The position numbers were made by a program, and so were the translations under genes. A DNA stretch of 35,094 nt from Colwellia sp. (lineage in GTDB: Bacteria; Pseudomonadota; Gammaproteobacteria; Enterobacterales; Alteromonadaceae): NCBI GenBank assembly GCA_003521815.1, contig DPHE01000016.1, positions 8,689 through 43,782 of the forward strand, read 5' to 3'. The notes below the pieces were generated by a model. The model saw only the letters and a list, made by a program, of their open reading frames with translations. It ran no database searches and was not told the DNA's origin. This document shows, in pieces, positions 18,092-25,993 of this stretch (positions are counted from its first letter, which is position 1; each line of letters begins with the position of its first letter).

Positions 18092-19012
18092 ATGATTAAG
18101 CAACGTACATTAAAAACAAGCGTTTCAACCGTAGGTGTTGGATTACATAAAGGTGAAAAGGTACAGGTTACTCTCCGTCCTGCGCCAGCAAACACCGGTA
18201 TTGTCTTTCGTCGTGTTGATCTTGACCCAGTGGTTGATATCAAAGCGACGCCTGAAGCTGTGGGTGAAACAACCTTGTGTACTTGTTTAGTTAATGACAA
18301 AGGCGTAAAAATATCTACCGTTGAACATTTATTATCAGCAGTGGCGGGTTTAGGTATTGATAATTTAATTATTGATATTGACGCCCCTGAAATACCTATT
18401 ATGGATGGTAGTGCTTTACCTTTTGTCTATTTGATTCAATCTGTTGGTATTGAAACGCAAAATGTTGCCAAACGCTTTATTCGTATTAAAAAAGCAATCC
18501 GCGTTGAAGAGGGTGATAAATGGGCTGAGTTACTCCCTTATGAAGGATTTAGAGTTAACTTTGCTATTGAATTCGATCACCCTGTTATTGCGAATACCTG
18601 CCAAACGATGAGTATGGATTTCTCTAGCTGTTCTTTTATTAAAGAGATAAGTCGGGCTCGTACTTTTGGTTTTATGAAAGATATTGATTTCCTCCGTTCT
18701 CATAATCTTGCTTTAGGTGGTAGTTTAGAAAATGCGATAGTACTTGATGAATATCGTATGTTGAATAAAAATGAATTACGCTACGATGATGAATTTGTGA
18801 AGCATAAAATACTTGATGCCATTGGCGACCTATATATGGGCAGTGCAAGTATATTAGGCGAGTTAAATGCGTTTAAATCAGGTCATGGCTTGAACAACAT
18901 GTTGCTTAGAGAAGTATTCAAACAAACAGATTCATGGGAATGGGTGACTTATGAAGGTGATAAGGCATCTGCACCTATAGAATATCAAGAGGTTAATGCT
19001 ACAGTTTTTTGA
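18092..19012 (+). CDS. lpxC: UDP-3-O-acyl-N-acetylglucosamine deacetylase LpxC
   Basis: 306 residues, essentially the E. coli length (305). Zinc-dependent deacetylase for the committed step of lipid A synthesis. It begins MIKQRTLKTSVSTVGVGLHKGEKV. The zinc ligands His79 (VEHLLSAV), His238 and Asp242 (HKILDAIGD) keep the canonical numbering. A GAGG ribosome-binding site precedes the ATG. It ends the rightward dcw run and is closed by a strong terminator at 19036-19063. Confidence 0.98.
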   Translation: MIKQRTLKTSVSTVGVGLHKGEKVQVTLRPAPANTGIVFRRVDLDPVVDIKATPEAVGETTLCTCLVNDKGVKISTVEHLLSAVAGLGIDNLIIDIDAPEIPIMDGSALPFVYLIQSVGIETQNVAKRFIRIKKAIRVEEGDKWAELLPYEGFRVNFAIEFDHPVIANTCQTMSMDFSSCSFIKEISRARTFGFMKDIDFLRSHNLALGGSLENAIVLDEYRMLNKNELRYDDEFVKHKILDAIGDLYMGSASILGELNAFKSGHGLNNMLLREVFKQTDSWEWVTYEGDKASAPIEYQEVNATVF

Positions 19013-19035
19013 TTTAATGGTACACCTTTACTAAC

Positions 19036-19063
19036 AAAAAACCGAGCACTAACTCGGTTTTTT
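19036..19063. terminator. Bidirectional rho-independent terminator between lpxC and dciA
   Basis: AAAAAACCGAG (19036-19046), loop CACTAA, CTCGGTTTTTT (19053-19063): a perfect 11-bp inverted repeat with a GC core, A-tracts on the left and T-tracts on the right. It would terminate lpxC on the + strand and the converging dciA on the - strand. It lies 24 bases after the lpxC stop. Confidence 0.88.
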
Positions 19064-19068
19064 ATGTA

Positions 19069-19080
19069 CAGGACGAACGG
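19069..19080. repeat. 12-nt fragment matching the edge of the secA-flanking repeat
   Basis: CAGGACGAACGG, directly after the lpxC terminator, is identical to 23690-23701, the right end of the palindromic repeat downstream of secA. The rest of the element is not recognisable here, so this is either a truncated copy or a chance match. Twelve exact bases within a few kilobases make a related remnant plausible. Confidence 0.35.
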
Positions 19081-19151
19081 TATAGTATATTGCGATCACA
19101 GGACGTGAAGGAGCGTATTTTTTATATGTTTATCCGTTTAGGTTATGTAGA

Positions 19152-19646
19152 TTATTTATTTCGTTTACTGGCATTTGCCGCGAGTCTTTGTAATTTTTCT
19201 TTTAACCCTTTAGGGGCCTTTTCAGCAACGTCTAGTAAATGTGATGCTGTTGTTGTCGAAATGTTTTGCACAGAAATATTTTTGCTCGCTGATTCAATAT
19301 ATTCATAGGTTTTTTGGTTCGGTGTTTGTCGGTGACCTTGAGGATTTACTTTTATATCAATTTTAGTAAACTGCCCTTGAGTTTCGTCATTGAGTTGTCG
19401 GCATATATTATTACGTTCAAATTGTAACCGCTGGCCCCAAACGGGCGATTTCACTTCAATAATTAAAGTAGATTGTACAAAATTAACAATATTGAACGCA
19501 TCCTCTGGTAGGTCGGGGCATATTTGTCGTACAATATTAGACAATAAACTCAAAGAGTTGGTTTTTACCTGAATTTGTGCCAAAGTGCCAGTCGTCGAAT
19601 GGAATAGCGTTGACATATTTTTGGGAGCTTTTGGTCTTCGCGCCAT
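19152..19646 (-). CDS. dciA: DnaB helicase loader DciA (DUF721)
   Basis: 164-residue protein from an ATG at 19646, beginning MARRPKAPKNMSTLFHSTTG. The N-terminal 100 residues fit the KH-like DUF721 fold (LAQIQVKTNSLSLLSNIVRQ, then LIIEVKSPVWGQRLQFERNNI). The C-terminal part is Asn/Gln/Lys-rich and probably disordered. Gammaproteobacterial DciA replaces the E. coli DnaC-type loader and lies between lpxC and secA in Pseudomonas too. The frame stays open to 19751, but the added N-terminus is not family-like and AGG precedes the 19646 ATG. The gene converges on lpxC and diverges from the M23 gene. Its partner dnaB is about 11 kb away. Confidence 0.85.
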   Translation of the reverse strand: MARRPKAPKNMSTLFHSTTGTLAQIQVKTNSLSLLSNIVRQICPDLPEDAFNIVNFVQSTLIIEVKSPVWGQRLQFERNNICRQLNDETQGQFTKIDIKVNPQGHRQTPNQKTYEYIESASKNISVQNISTTTASHLLDVAEKAPKGLKEKLQRLAANASKRNK

Positions 19647-19705
19647 AATGATTAACCTAAATTTTGAGCTACTGTGAGTTGTAAATAAAGTATTAAGAAG
19701 TAAAT

Positions 19706-20641
19706 ATGAGTTTAACACTACTGTACCGAGGAAAGAATGTAAGATTCTCAATGCGTCTAAATAAGCTGCGTTGGCTTTCTATTGTCATTATTTTTGCTTT
19801 AATTTCAGGGCTTATTGTTCATTTAGTATTGTCTACCAATAAACAACCAAATCATAGTGTTAACTATTTGGCGAGCGAAAGCACGGTTACTTCTAACCAG
19901 CTACAAGGTGTCATGGTAACTGAAGTAAATAATGTTGAATTAAAAAAACTACAATTAACGACATTAACCATGAAGTTGGCTGAATTACAAAGCCATGTAC
20001 TGCGTCTAAATGCTTTAGGTGGCCGTTTAGCCGATAACGCGAATATTCCGGAACAAGAATTTGATTTTAACAAATTACCCCCCAGTGGTGGCCCTTCTGG
20101 AACACGTGGTGATGCCAGTAGAAAATCTTTTAAAGAATTACTTGTTGAAATTACGCGATTAGAAAATTCACTTAATAATAAAGAAAAGCAGTTAACTATG
20201 CTTGAATCTTTAACATTAGGTCACCATATAGAAAATACACGTTATTTATCTGGTCGACCTATTACGAAAGGCTGGTTATCTTCTTATTTTGGGTTACGTA
20301 AAGATCCCTTTAATGGCAGACCCTCGATGCATAAAGGCATTGATTTTGCGGGAAAGGAAGATGGTGAAATTATCGCCACAGCATCTGGTATAGTTAGTTG
20401 GGCTGATGATCGATATAGCTATGGTCTATTGATAGAAATTAATCATGGCGATGGTTTAAAAACACGTTATGGACATAATAAACAGTTATTGGTTAATGTT
20501 GGTGACGTAGTTGGTAAAGGACAAATAATAGCTCGTATGGGAAGTACTGGACGGTCAACTGGACCTCATGTACATTATGAAATTTTACGCCATGATAAAC
20601 AAATAGATCCAATTAAATTTGTTTATCGTAAAGCGAAATAG
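19706..20641 (+). CDS. M23 (LytM) family metallopeptidase, membrane-anchored
   Basis: 311 residues: basic N-tail, one membrane segment at about residues 22-43, two coiled-coil stretches (about 70-110 and 145-172), then a C-terminal LytM domain (about 190-305). Zinc and catalytic residues are intact: H209-x3-D213 in MHKGIDFAG, H257 in RYGHN, and H288-V-H290. An active peptidoglycan endopeptidase in the periplasm is therefore likely, in contrast to degenerate EnvC/NlpD-type activators. The same neighbour is common between dciA and secA in related gammaproteobacteria. The MSLTLLYRGKN start resembles that family, so 19706 is preferred to the ATG at 19751. Confidence 0.87.
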   Translation: MSLTLLYRGKNVRFSMRLNKLRWLSIVIIFALISGLIVHLVLSTNKQPNHSVNYLASESTVTSNQLQGVMVTEVNNVELKKLQLTTLTMKLAELQSHVLRLNALGGRLADNANIPEQEFDFNKLPPSGGPSGTRGDASRKSFKELLVEITRLENSLNNKEKQLTMLESLTLGHHIENTRYLSGRPITKGWLSSYFGLRKDPFNGRPSMHKGIDFAGKEDGEIIATASGIVSWADDRYSYGLLIEINHGDGLKTRYGHNKQLLVNVGDVVGKGQIIARMGSTGRSTGPHVHYEILRHDKQIDPIKFVYRKAK

Positions 20642-20658
20642 TACTTCGACCCATCGAC

Positions 20659-20722
20659 CCTTCGGCAAGCTCAGGGCAAGCGGGATACCCTCCGTATATC
20701 CTGAGCGCGAAGCAGTCGAAGG
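20659..20722. repeat. Palindromic intergenic repeat, copy 1 (upstream of secA)
   Basis: Arms CCTTCG...GCTCAGG (20659-20675) and CCTGAGC...CGAAGG (20700-20722) are inverted around about 24 bases and could form a cruciform or long RNA hairpin. The vocabulary (CTTCGRCAAGCTCAGG and CCTGAGCGCGAAGC-AGTCGA) recurs downstream of secA at 23604-23701. It is GC-richer than its surroundings. It resembles REP-like or small non-autonomous repeat families that sit in intergenic spaces; the class is inferred. Confidence 0.7.
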
Positions 20723-20821
20723 AAGGGGTTGAAGGAAAAAGCTGAAAAAGGTTAGAAATAATACAATTGTAATCAAAGCATATAAATACTAGTTAAAAAT
20801 TTATAATAAAATTCACATAGC

Positions 20822-20866
20822 ATGCAAAATTGTTTGCCTGCTAAATATCACAAAATGGTTAAATAA
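20822..20866 (+). other. Possible 14-codon leader ORF in front of secA
   Basis: ATG at 20822 opens a 14-residue frame (MQNCLPAKYHKMVK) whose TAA ends one base before the secA ATG (TAAGATG). SecA itself lacks a clear Shine-Dalgarno sequence, so coupling from this frame would be a way to initiate it. The small ORF also lacks an obvious ribosome-binding site, and a short hairpin GCAAA-ATTG-TTTGC overlaps its start. It has no secretion signal and no resemblance to SecM. Speculative. Confidence 0.25.
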
Positions 20867-20867
20867 G

Positions 20868-23576
20868 ATGTTTGTAAAATTGTTGACAAAAATGTTTGGT
20901 AGTCGTAATGATAGATTATTAAAACAAATGGGCAAAGAAGTAAAAAAAATAACGGCATTAGAACCGATTTTAGAAGCACTCAGTGATGATGAATTAAAAG
21001 CAAAAACCAATGAATTCAAAGAACGTTTAGCCAATAATGAAACATTAGAACTCATATTACCTGAAGCATTCGCTGTCGTTCGTGAAGCCAGTAAACGCGT
21101 TTTTAAAATGAGACATTTTGACGTACAAATGATTGGTGGTATGGTACTAAATGAAGGGAAAATTGCTGAGATGCGTACCGGTGAAGGTAAAACGCTTACA
21201 GCAACATTACCTTCTTATTTAAATGCGTTAACAGGTAGTGGTGTGCACGTTATTACCGTTAATGATTATCTCGCAACACGTGATGCCGACTGGAGTCGTC
21301 CTTTATTTACCTTTCTAGGTATGACGGTTGGTTGTAATGTAGCAGGTATGACACCGGAAGATAAGAAAGCGGCTTACCAAGCAGATATAACTTACGGGAC
21401 TAATAACGAATTTGGTTTTGACTATTTACGTGACAATATGGTGTTCTCACCAGAAGAGCGTGCTCAGAAAAAATTAAACTTTGCTATCGTAGATGAAGTT
21501 GATTCAATTCTCATTGATGAAGCACGTACTCCGCTAGTTATTTCAGGGCAAACCGAAGATAGCTCAGCGCTATATAAAGCGATTGATGTCATTGTGCCAT
21601 CACTTGAAGTACAAAGTGAAGAAGATAAAGATCAAGAAACAGGCCAGTCAGAAGATTTTATTGAAGGTGATTATACGGTTGATGAAAAAGCCAAACAGGT
21701 TTATTTAACAGAACGTGGTCAAATTCTTATTGAAAACATCATGCGCAAAAAAGGTTTATTGCAAGAAGGAGATACCTTATTCTCTGCAACCAATATCACC
21801 TTGTTACACCATGTTATGGCCGCTTTACGCGCGCACAAACTATTCATTAAAGATGTAGATTACATCGTAAAAGACGATGAAATAGTGATTGTTGATGAAC
21901 ATACGGGTCGTACAATGGAAGGTCGTCGTTGGTCTGAAGGCTTACATCAAGCAATAGAGGCAAAAGAAGGTGTACATATTCAAAATGAAAACCAGACCCT
22001 TGCTTCAATTACCTTTCAAAACTTCTTTAGAATATATGAAAAATTGTCAGGAATGACAGGTACAGCCGATACAGAAGCATTTGAATTTCAACATATATAC
22101 GGTTTAGAAACGGTTATTATTCCGACTAATCAACCCATGATTCGTAAAGATATGGCTGATTTGATCTATCTAACCACAGAAGAAAAATTTGAAGCGATAT
22201 TAGAGGATATTAAGGATTGTTCTGAACGTGGTCAGCCGGTATTAGTCGGTACAATCACTATCGAAACATCTGAGATTTTATCTAGCTTTTTAAAGAAGGC
22301 TAAAATTAAGCATAAAGTACTTAATGCAAAATTTCATGAACAAGAAGCTGAAATTGTTGCAGACGCAGGTAAAGAAGGTGCTGTAACTATTGCGACTAAT
22401 ATGGCCGGTCGTGGTACTGATATTGTACTCGGTGGTAATTTAGATGCCGGTATTGCCTCGTTAGCTAAAGGGAATAAGCAACCCACTGAAGAGCAAATAT
22501 CAAAATTTAAGACACAATGGAAAATTGATCATGATCGTGTGCTTGAGTTAGGTGGCTTGAAAATAGTCGCTACAGAACGTCATGAATCTCGCCGTATTGA
22601 TAATCAACTTCGTGGTCGTTCTGGTCGTCAAGGTGATGCGGGTGAAACACGTTTTTATCTATCAATGGAAGATTCATTGATGCGTATTTTTGCCTCTGAA
22701 CGTATTTCAAATATGATGCGTAAATTAGGTATGGAACATGGCGAAGCGATTGAACATCACTGGGTAACTCGTAGTATTGAAAATGCTCAACGTAAAGTCG
22801 AAGGCCGTAACTTTGACATGCGTAAACAGTTATTAGAATATGATGATGTGGCAAATGACCAACGTGGCGTTATTTATGAACAACGTAATGAATTACTTGA
22901 TGAAGCTGATATCGGTGAAGTGGTGAATGCTATTCGCAATGACGTTATCACAGGTATGATTGATCAACATATTCCGCCGCAGTCATTAGATGAAATGTGG
23001 GATATTACAGCGCTTGAAGAGCGACTTAAAGGTGAATTTAATACGCCTTTACCAGTGGCTAAGTGGCTTGATGAAGATAAAAAACTTCATGAAGAAAGTT
23101 TACGTGAAAAAATCATCCTTGAATTTGAACAGGTTTATAAAGATAAAGAAGAAATGGTTGGTACTGATGTATTGCGCCAATTTGAGAAAGCGGTGATGTT
23201 ACAAAGTTTAGACTCTCATTGGAAAGAACATTTAGCTGCTATGGATCATTTACGCCAAGGTATTGGTTTACGTGCCCATGCACAAAAAAATCCTCAACAA
23301 GAATATAAACGTGAATCGTTTGAGTTATTTGCAGAAATGTTAGATCACTTAAAATATGATGTGGTGGGTATTTTATCCAAAGTTCAAATTCAAGCAGAAT
23401 CTGATGTAGAAGCAGTAGAAGAGCAACATAGAAAATCAGAAACACCAAAGGAATTTCAACACCAAAGTACGGCTGGTATTGATGAAAAGCCCCAAATGGC
23501 ACGTGTTGGGCGTAATGAGCCTTGTCCTTGTGGTTCAGGTAAAAAATACAAACAATGTCATGGTAAATTGAGTTAA
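20868..23576 (+). CDS. secA: Preprotein translocase ATPase SecA
   Basis: 902-residue motor of the Sec pathway, almost the E. coli length (901). It begins MFVKLLTKMFGSRNDR as expected. Walker A GEGKT has Lys108. DEVDSILIDEARTPL (DEAD-like), VGTITIETSE, NMAGRGTDIVLGG and QLRGRSGRQGD follow. The C-terminal zinc motif RNEPCPCGSGKKYKQCHG for SecB and ribosome binding is complete. Unlike E. coli, no secM precedes it; the upstream neighbour is the M23 peptidase plus a palindromic repeat. No clear Shine-Dalgarno sequence is visible. Confidence 0.98.
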   Translation: MFVKLLTKMFGSRNDRLLKQMGKEVKKITALEPILEALSDDELKAKTNEFKERLANNETLELILPEAFAVVREASKRVFKMRHFDVQMIGGMVLNEGKIAEMRTGEGKTLTATLPSYLNALTGSGVHVITVNDYLATRDADWSRPLFTFLGMTVGCNVAGMTPEDKKAAYQADITYGTNNEFGFDYLRDNMVFSPEERAQKKLNFAIVDEVDSILIDEARTPLVISGQTEDSSALYKAIDVIVPSLEVQSEEDKDQETGQSEDFIEGDYTVDEKAKQVYLTERGQILIENIMRKKGLLQEGDTLFSATNITLLHHVMAALRAHKLFIKDVDYIVKDDEIVIVDEHTGRTMEGRRWSEGLHQAIEAKEGVHIQNENQTLASITFQNFFRIYEKLSGMTGTADTEAFEFQHIYGLETVIIPTNQPMIRKDMADLIYLTTEEKFEAILEDIKDCSERGQPVLVGTITIETSEILSSFLKKAKIKHKVLNAKFHEQEAEIVADAGKEGAVTIATNMAGRGTDIVLGGNLDAGIASLAKGNKQPTEEQISKFKTQWKIDHDRVLELGGLKIVATERHESRRIDNQLRGRSGRQGDAGETRFYLSMEDSLMRIFASERISNMMRKLGMEHGEAIEHHWVTRSIENAQRKVEGRNFDMRKQLLEYDDVANDQRGVIYEQRNELLDEADIGEVVNAIRNDVITGMIDQHIPPQSLDEMWDITALEERLKGEFNTPLPVAKWLDEDKKLHEESLREKIILEFEQVYKDKEEMVGTDVLRQFEKAVMLQSLDSHWKEHLAAMDHLRQGIGLRAHAQKNPQQEYKRESFELFAEMLDHLKYDVVGILSKVQIQAESDVEAVEEQHRKSETPKEFQHQSTAGIDEKPQMARVGRNEPCPCGSGKKYKQCHGKLS

Positions 23577-23603
23577 CAACAGTTTCTCGATAATTCGGTT
23601 AAT

Positions 23604-23701
23604 CCTGAGCGCTAGGCACTAAAATATTCTGCTCACCTTGAGCGCGAAGCACGAGCAGTCGATGGGCGATAAGCTTCCTTCGACAAGCTCAGGACGAACG
23701 G
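23604..23701. repeat. Palindromic intergenic repeat, copy 2 (downstream of secA)
   Basis: Contains CCTGAGC (23604-23610), CCTTGAGCGCGAAGC (23636-23650), AGCAGTCGA and the right arm CCTTCGACAAGCTCAGG followed by ACGAACGG (23677-23701). The arms are complementary to each other and to copy 1, so the segment can fold on either strand. It occupies most of the 180-bp secA-mutT gap and may act as a partial terminator. It looks like a more complex or doubled copy of the element before secA. Confidence 0.7.
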
Positions 23702-23756
23702 AAGTACTGGAACGAAAATAACATCCATCCAAAACGAATAAAGATCAGAGGAATAT

Positions 23757-24167
23757 ATGCCTAAACCTGTCCACGTGGCTGTAGGTGTTATCACTTCAAC
23801 CGATGAATATCAGCAAACACAATATTTTCTAACCAAGCGCCTTGATAACGTCCATCAAGGTGGTAAGTGGGAGTTTCCTGGTGGTAAGGTAGAAAAAGGT
23901 GAAACTATTGCTCAAGCGCTTGCTAGAGAGCTAAAGGAAGAGGTAAATATTGAAATATTAAGTTGCCAGCCTTTAATTATTATTCATCATGATTACGGAG
24001 ATAAAAAAGTATGCTTAGAGGTGTTTGTTGTTGATAATTATGTTGGCGAACCAACCGCTCAAGAAGGCCAACAGCAGAGTTGGTTTGCGCTTAAAGAATT
24101 TAAAAACTTAGATTTTCCAAAAGCTAATGAAGCGATCATCGCTCAACTTATAGCTCGAAATTTGTAA
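23757..24167 (+). CDS. mutT: 8-oxo-dGTP diphosphatase MutT (Nudix hydrolase)
   Basis: 136-residue nucleotide-pool sanitiser preventing incorporation of oxidised guanine. The Nudix box is G-K-V-E-K-G-E...R-E-L-K-E-E-V-N-I at about residues 43-65. All catalytic glutamates are present, but the usual glycine after EEV is asparagine. WEFPGGKVEKGE and the conserved VCLEVFVVDNY are MutT-like. A good AGAGGA ribosome-binding site precedes the ATG. Placement after secA is the same as in E. coli. A thiamine-phosphate synthase fusion, seen in some relatives, is absent. It converges on yacG with a 26-base gap and no terminator-like hairpin. Confidence 0.92.
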   Translation: MPKPVHVAVGVITSTDEYQQTQYFLTKRLDNVHQGGKWEFPGGKVEKGETIAQALARELKEEVNIEILSCQPLIIIHHDYGDKKVCLEVFVVDNYVGEPTAQEGQQQSWFALKEFKNLDFPKANEAIIAQLIARNL

Positions 24168-24193
24168 CTGTTGCATTGAAGTACATTCGAGAT

Positions 24194-24430
24194 TTATTCA
24201 GGCTCAACAAAAAATTTATTATTTAACATAAATTCATCTTCTAATGCATCAAGCATTTCTTCAGTTAACGGCGTTTCGCTTTGTATTGGCTGTGATATTT
24301 TATGACCTTCATCAGCCCATTCACCTAAATCAATTAACTGACAACGTTTACAACAAAAAGGTCGGAATTCGCTTTCTTTACACCAAATCACTGGTTTGTC
24401 ACAGTTAGGGCAGGAAACTTCTAAGGTCAT
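24194..24430 (-). CDS. yacG: DNA gyrase inhibitor YacG (zinc-binding)
   Basis: 78-residue zinc protein. Ligands Cys7 and Cys10 (CPNC) and Cys26 and Cys30 (CCKRC) are in place, followed by the family motif LIDLGEWADEGHKI and an acidic tail. E. coli YacG binds GyrB and blocks DNA binding; the same activity is inferred here. It is the last gene of the leftward pilB-pilC-pilD-coaE-zapD-yacG run, as in E. coli. No clear Shine-Dalgarno sequence is seen; the start was chosen from the conserved N-terminus. Confidence 0.93.
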   Translation of the reverse strand: MTLEVSCPNCDKPVIWCKESEFRPFCCKRCQLIDLGEWADEGHKISQPIQSETPLTEEMLDALEDEFMLNNKFFVEPE

Positions 24431-24506
24431 GTGTTAATCAAAAGTGGTAAGTAAGGTATTCGGCATTATAGCGTTATTAGTTATTGATAGAAACTAACTA
24501 ATGTAA

Positions 24507-25253
24507 CTAACAACGAGCCAGTTGTAATTTTGTTGCTTGGTTTGAATAGCGTCTACTACTTGTCTCACATGGCAGCATAAAACGAATAGAATACCGAAAT
24601 TTATTACCACTGATACTCGGGTAATATTTAGCTGCTTGATTGATTTTTATGCGTAACAACAGCAAACCTTCGCCGCTGTCTTGATAAAAACCACTCTCTG
24701 TTTCTATTGACTTAAATTCTGCTCGTTGACGAATAAATTTGAGTACTAAAGCAAGAGAGAGTTTTATATTGCCCAGCAAAGATAACCAGTGCTTTATTTG
24801 GGCAGCTACTTGTTCTGCTGGTTGGTGAAGCCAAAATTGTAATTGTGGGAGATCAAAGCTAGAGTTGCCTCCTTGAATAGCAAAACGTTGTTTTAAACTG
24901 GCAATGAGTTTGTCTTCTTTTAACTGATACCACGCTTGACAATTTGCTTTTAACTGACAGATGAATCCAACTGTTTAGCGCAAATTTTCTTCTAGGGCAC
25001 TATTATTAATATCAGGTGCTTGCGACCATATGACTAAATTCTGTTGTGATTTTTCTAAATATTTAATCAATTCACCTTTAATATCACTACGCTCTAAGGT
25101 GTCAATTATAGTAAATAACGCATTAAAAAATATTTGGTGACTGGTTTGTATATCGGCATTAGCACAACTGTGGGCTTGAACAAATAATTGCTCAAGCTTT
25201 AGATAATTAGGAATACGCTCATTAAGCGGATGTTCATATAATATTGTTGTCAT
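24507..25253 (-). pseudogene. zapD: Z-ring accessory protein ZapD, interrupted by an internal stop
   Basis: Two frames match ZapD (YacF). The N-terminal 92 residues (25253 down to 24978) begin MTTILYEHPLNERIPNYLKLEQLF. The C-terminal part includes SSFDLPQLQFWLH, SGFYQDSG, YYPSISG and YSIRFMLP and ends at 24507. Both are in the same frame, separated by TAA at 24975-24977; total length equals the E. coli protein (247). The simplest cause is CAA to TAA. Alternatively the short segment after the stop reads more helix-like in the next frame (KQLDSSVS), suggesting a pair of compensating frameshifts. ZapD crosslinks FtsZ filaments, so loss would remove one bundling factor. A sequencing error is possible. 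Confidence 0.85.
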
Positions 25254-25299
25254 GCTAAATTTTTTGAAAACTTGATGAATATACTTTCTTAAGATGGCG

Positions 25300-25314
25300 C
25301 TATAGTAACTATAG
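25300..25314. promoter_or_regulatory. Perfect 15-bp palindrome upstream of zapD
   Basis: CTATAGT-A-ACTATAG lies 46 bases before the zapD start in the 116-bp coaE-zapD gap. Its half-sites resemble -10 boxes (TATAGT), so it may be a promoter/operator region giving zapD-yacG separate transcription. A second dyad lies at 25336-25355. No regulator can be named. Confidence 0.35.
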
Positions 25315-25335
25315 ATAATAAAAATGGCGAATTAT

Positions 25336-25355
25336 GTGTAGATTATTTTCTACAC
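25336..25355 (-). terminator. Small hairpin between coaE and zapD
   Basis: GTGTAGA-TTATTT-TCTACAC is a perfect 7-bp stem with a 6-base loop, 15 bases after the coaE stop. There is no long T-run after it on the - strand, so it is more likely an RNA-stabilising or attenuating structure than an efficient terminator. Confidence 0.3.
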
Positions 25356-25369
25356 TAACTGTTCTAAGT

Positions 25370-25975
25370 CTATTTTTTTGCCAAGCTTAGGTAATGTTGA
25401 TGTAATTCAGCCACCATATCCTTTAGCGATTCTAATGATATATTATCATTGTTTAACAGATCATCTGCGTGATCTTGCTTAACTTTCCTACTTGCTTGAC
25501 TCGCTATAATCGCTCGAACTTGCTCCACGCTATTATTATCACGTCTAGTGGTTCTTTTTATTTGAGTTGTTTCACTGACATCAATCACCAGAACGCGATT
25601 TACTAACGTTGTTAAATTATTTTCAATTAACAGCGGTGCAACTAATAAGCAGTAATCACTTTGTGCGGTTTTCATTTGCTCAATGAGTTGTGCTCTAATA
25701 AGGGGATGAAGAAGGTTATTTAACCATAATTTATCGTCATCATTACTAAAGATCTGTTTGCGAAGTAATGCCCTATCAAGTTGGCCATCAGCTTGAATGA
25801 AATCGTGTCCAAAATGCATACTAATATGGGCAAGTGCAGGGCTGTCTTTCGCGACAATGTTTCGGGCAACAATATCCGCATCAACAAGAGTAATATTATG
25901 TTCAGCAAAAAGATTCGCAATAGTCGTTTTTCCGCTACCAATACCACCCGTTAAACCAACAATAAATTCAGACAT
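25370..25975 (-). CDS. coaE: Dephospho-CoA kinase CoaE
   Basis: 201 residues from ATG at 25975. Phosphorylates the 3'-hydroxyl of dephospho-CoA, the last CoA step, in the cytoplasm. P-loop GLTGGIGSGKTT lies at residues 7-18, followed by LVDADIVAR and LLVAPLLIE. The frame extends to a GTG at 25990, but AAAGGG lies 4 nt before the ATG and the family starts just before the P-loop, so the ATG is preferred. It begins 18 bases after the pilD stop, inside the pil operon, as in many gammaproteobacteria. Confidence 0.95.
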   Translation of the reverse strand: MSEFIVGLTGGIGSGKTTIANLFAEHNITLVDADIVARNIVAKDSPALAHISMHFGHDFIQADGQLDRALLRKQIFSNDDDKLWLNNLLHPLIRAQLIEQMKTAQSDYCLLVAPLLIENNLTTLVNRVLVIDVSETTQIKRTTRRDNNSVEQVRAIIASQASRKVKQDHADDLLNNDNISLESLKDMVAELHQHYLSLAKK

Positions 25976-25993
25976 AATACCCTTTAACACCTT

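Noticed and set aside
19647..19751. Longer form of dciA starting at 19751
   Set aside because: The extra 35 residues are unlike the family and would overlap the divergent M23 gene start; an AGG-preceded ATG at 19646 fits DciA.
20641..20867. secM-like arrest peptide gene before secA
   Set aside because: No frame there has a signal peptide or an arrest-like motif; only a 14-codon ORF and a palindromic repeat are present.
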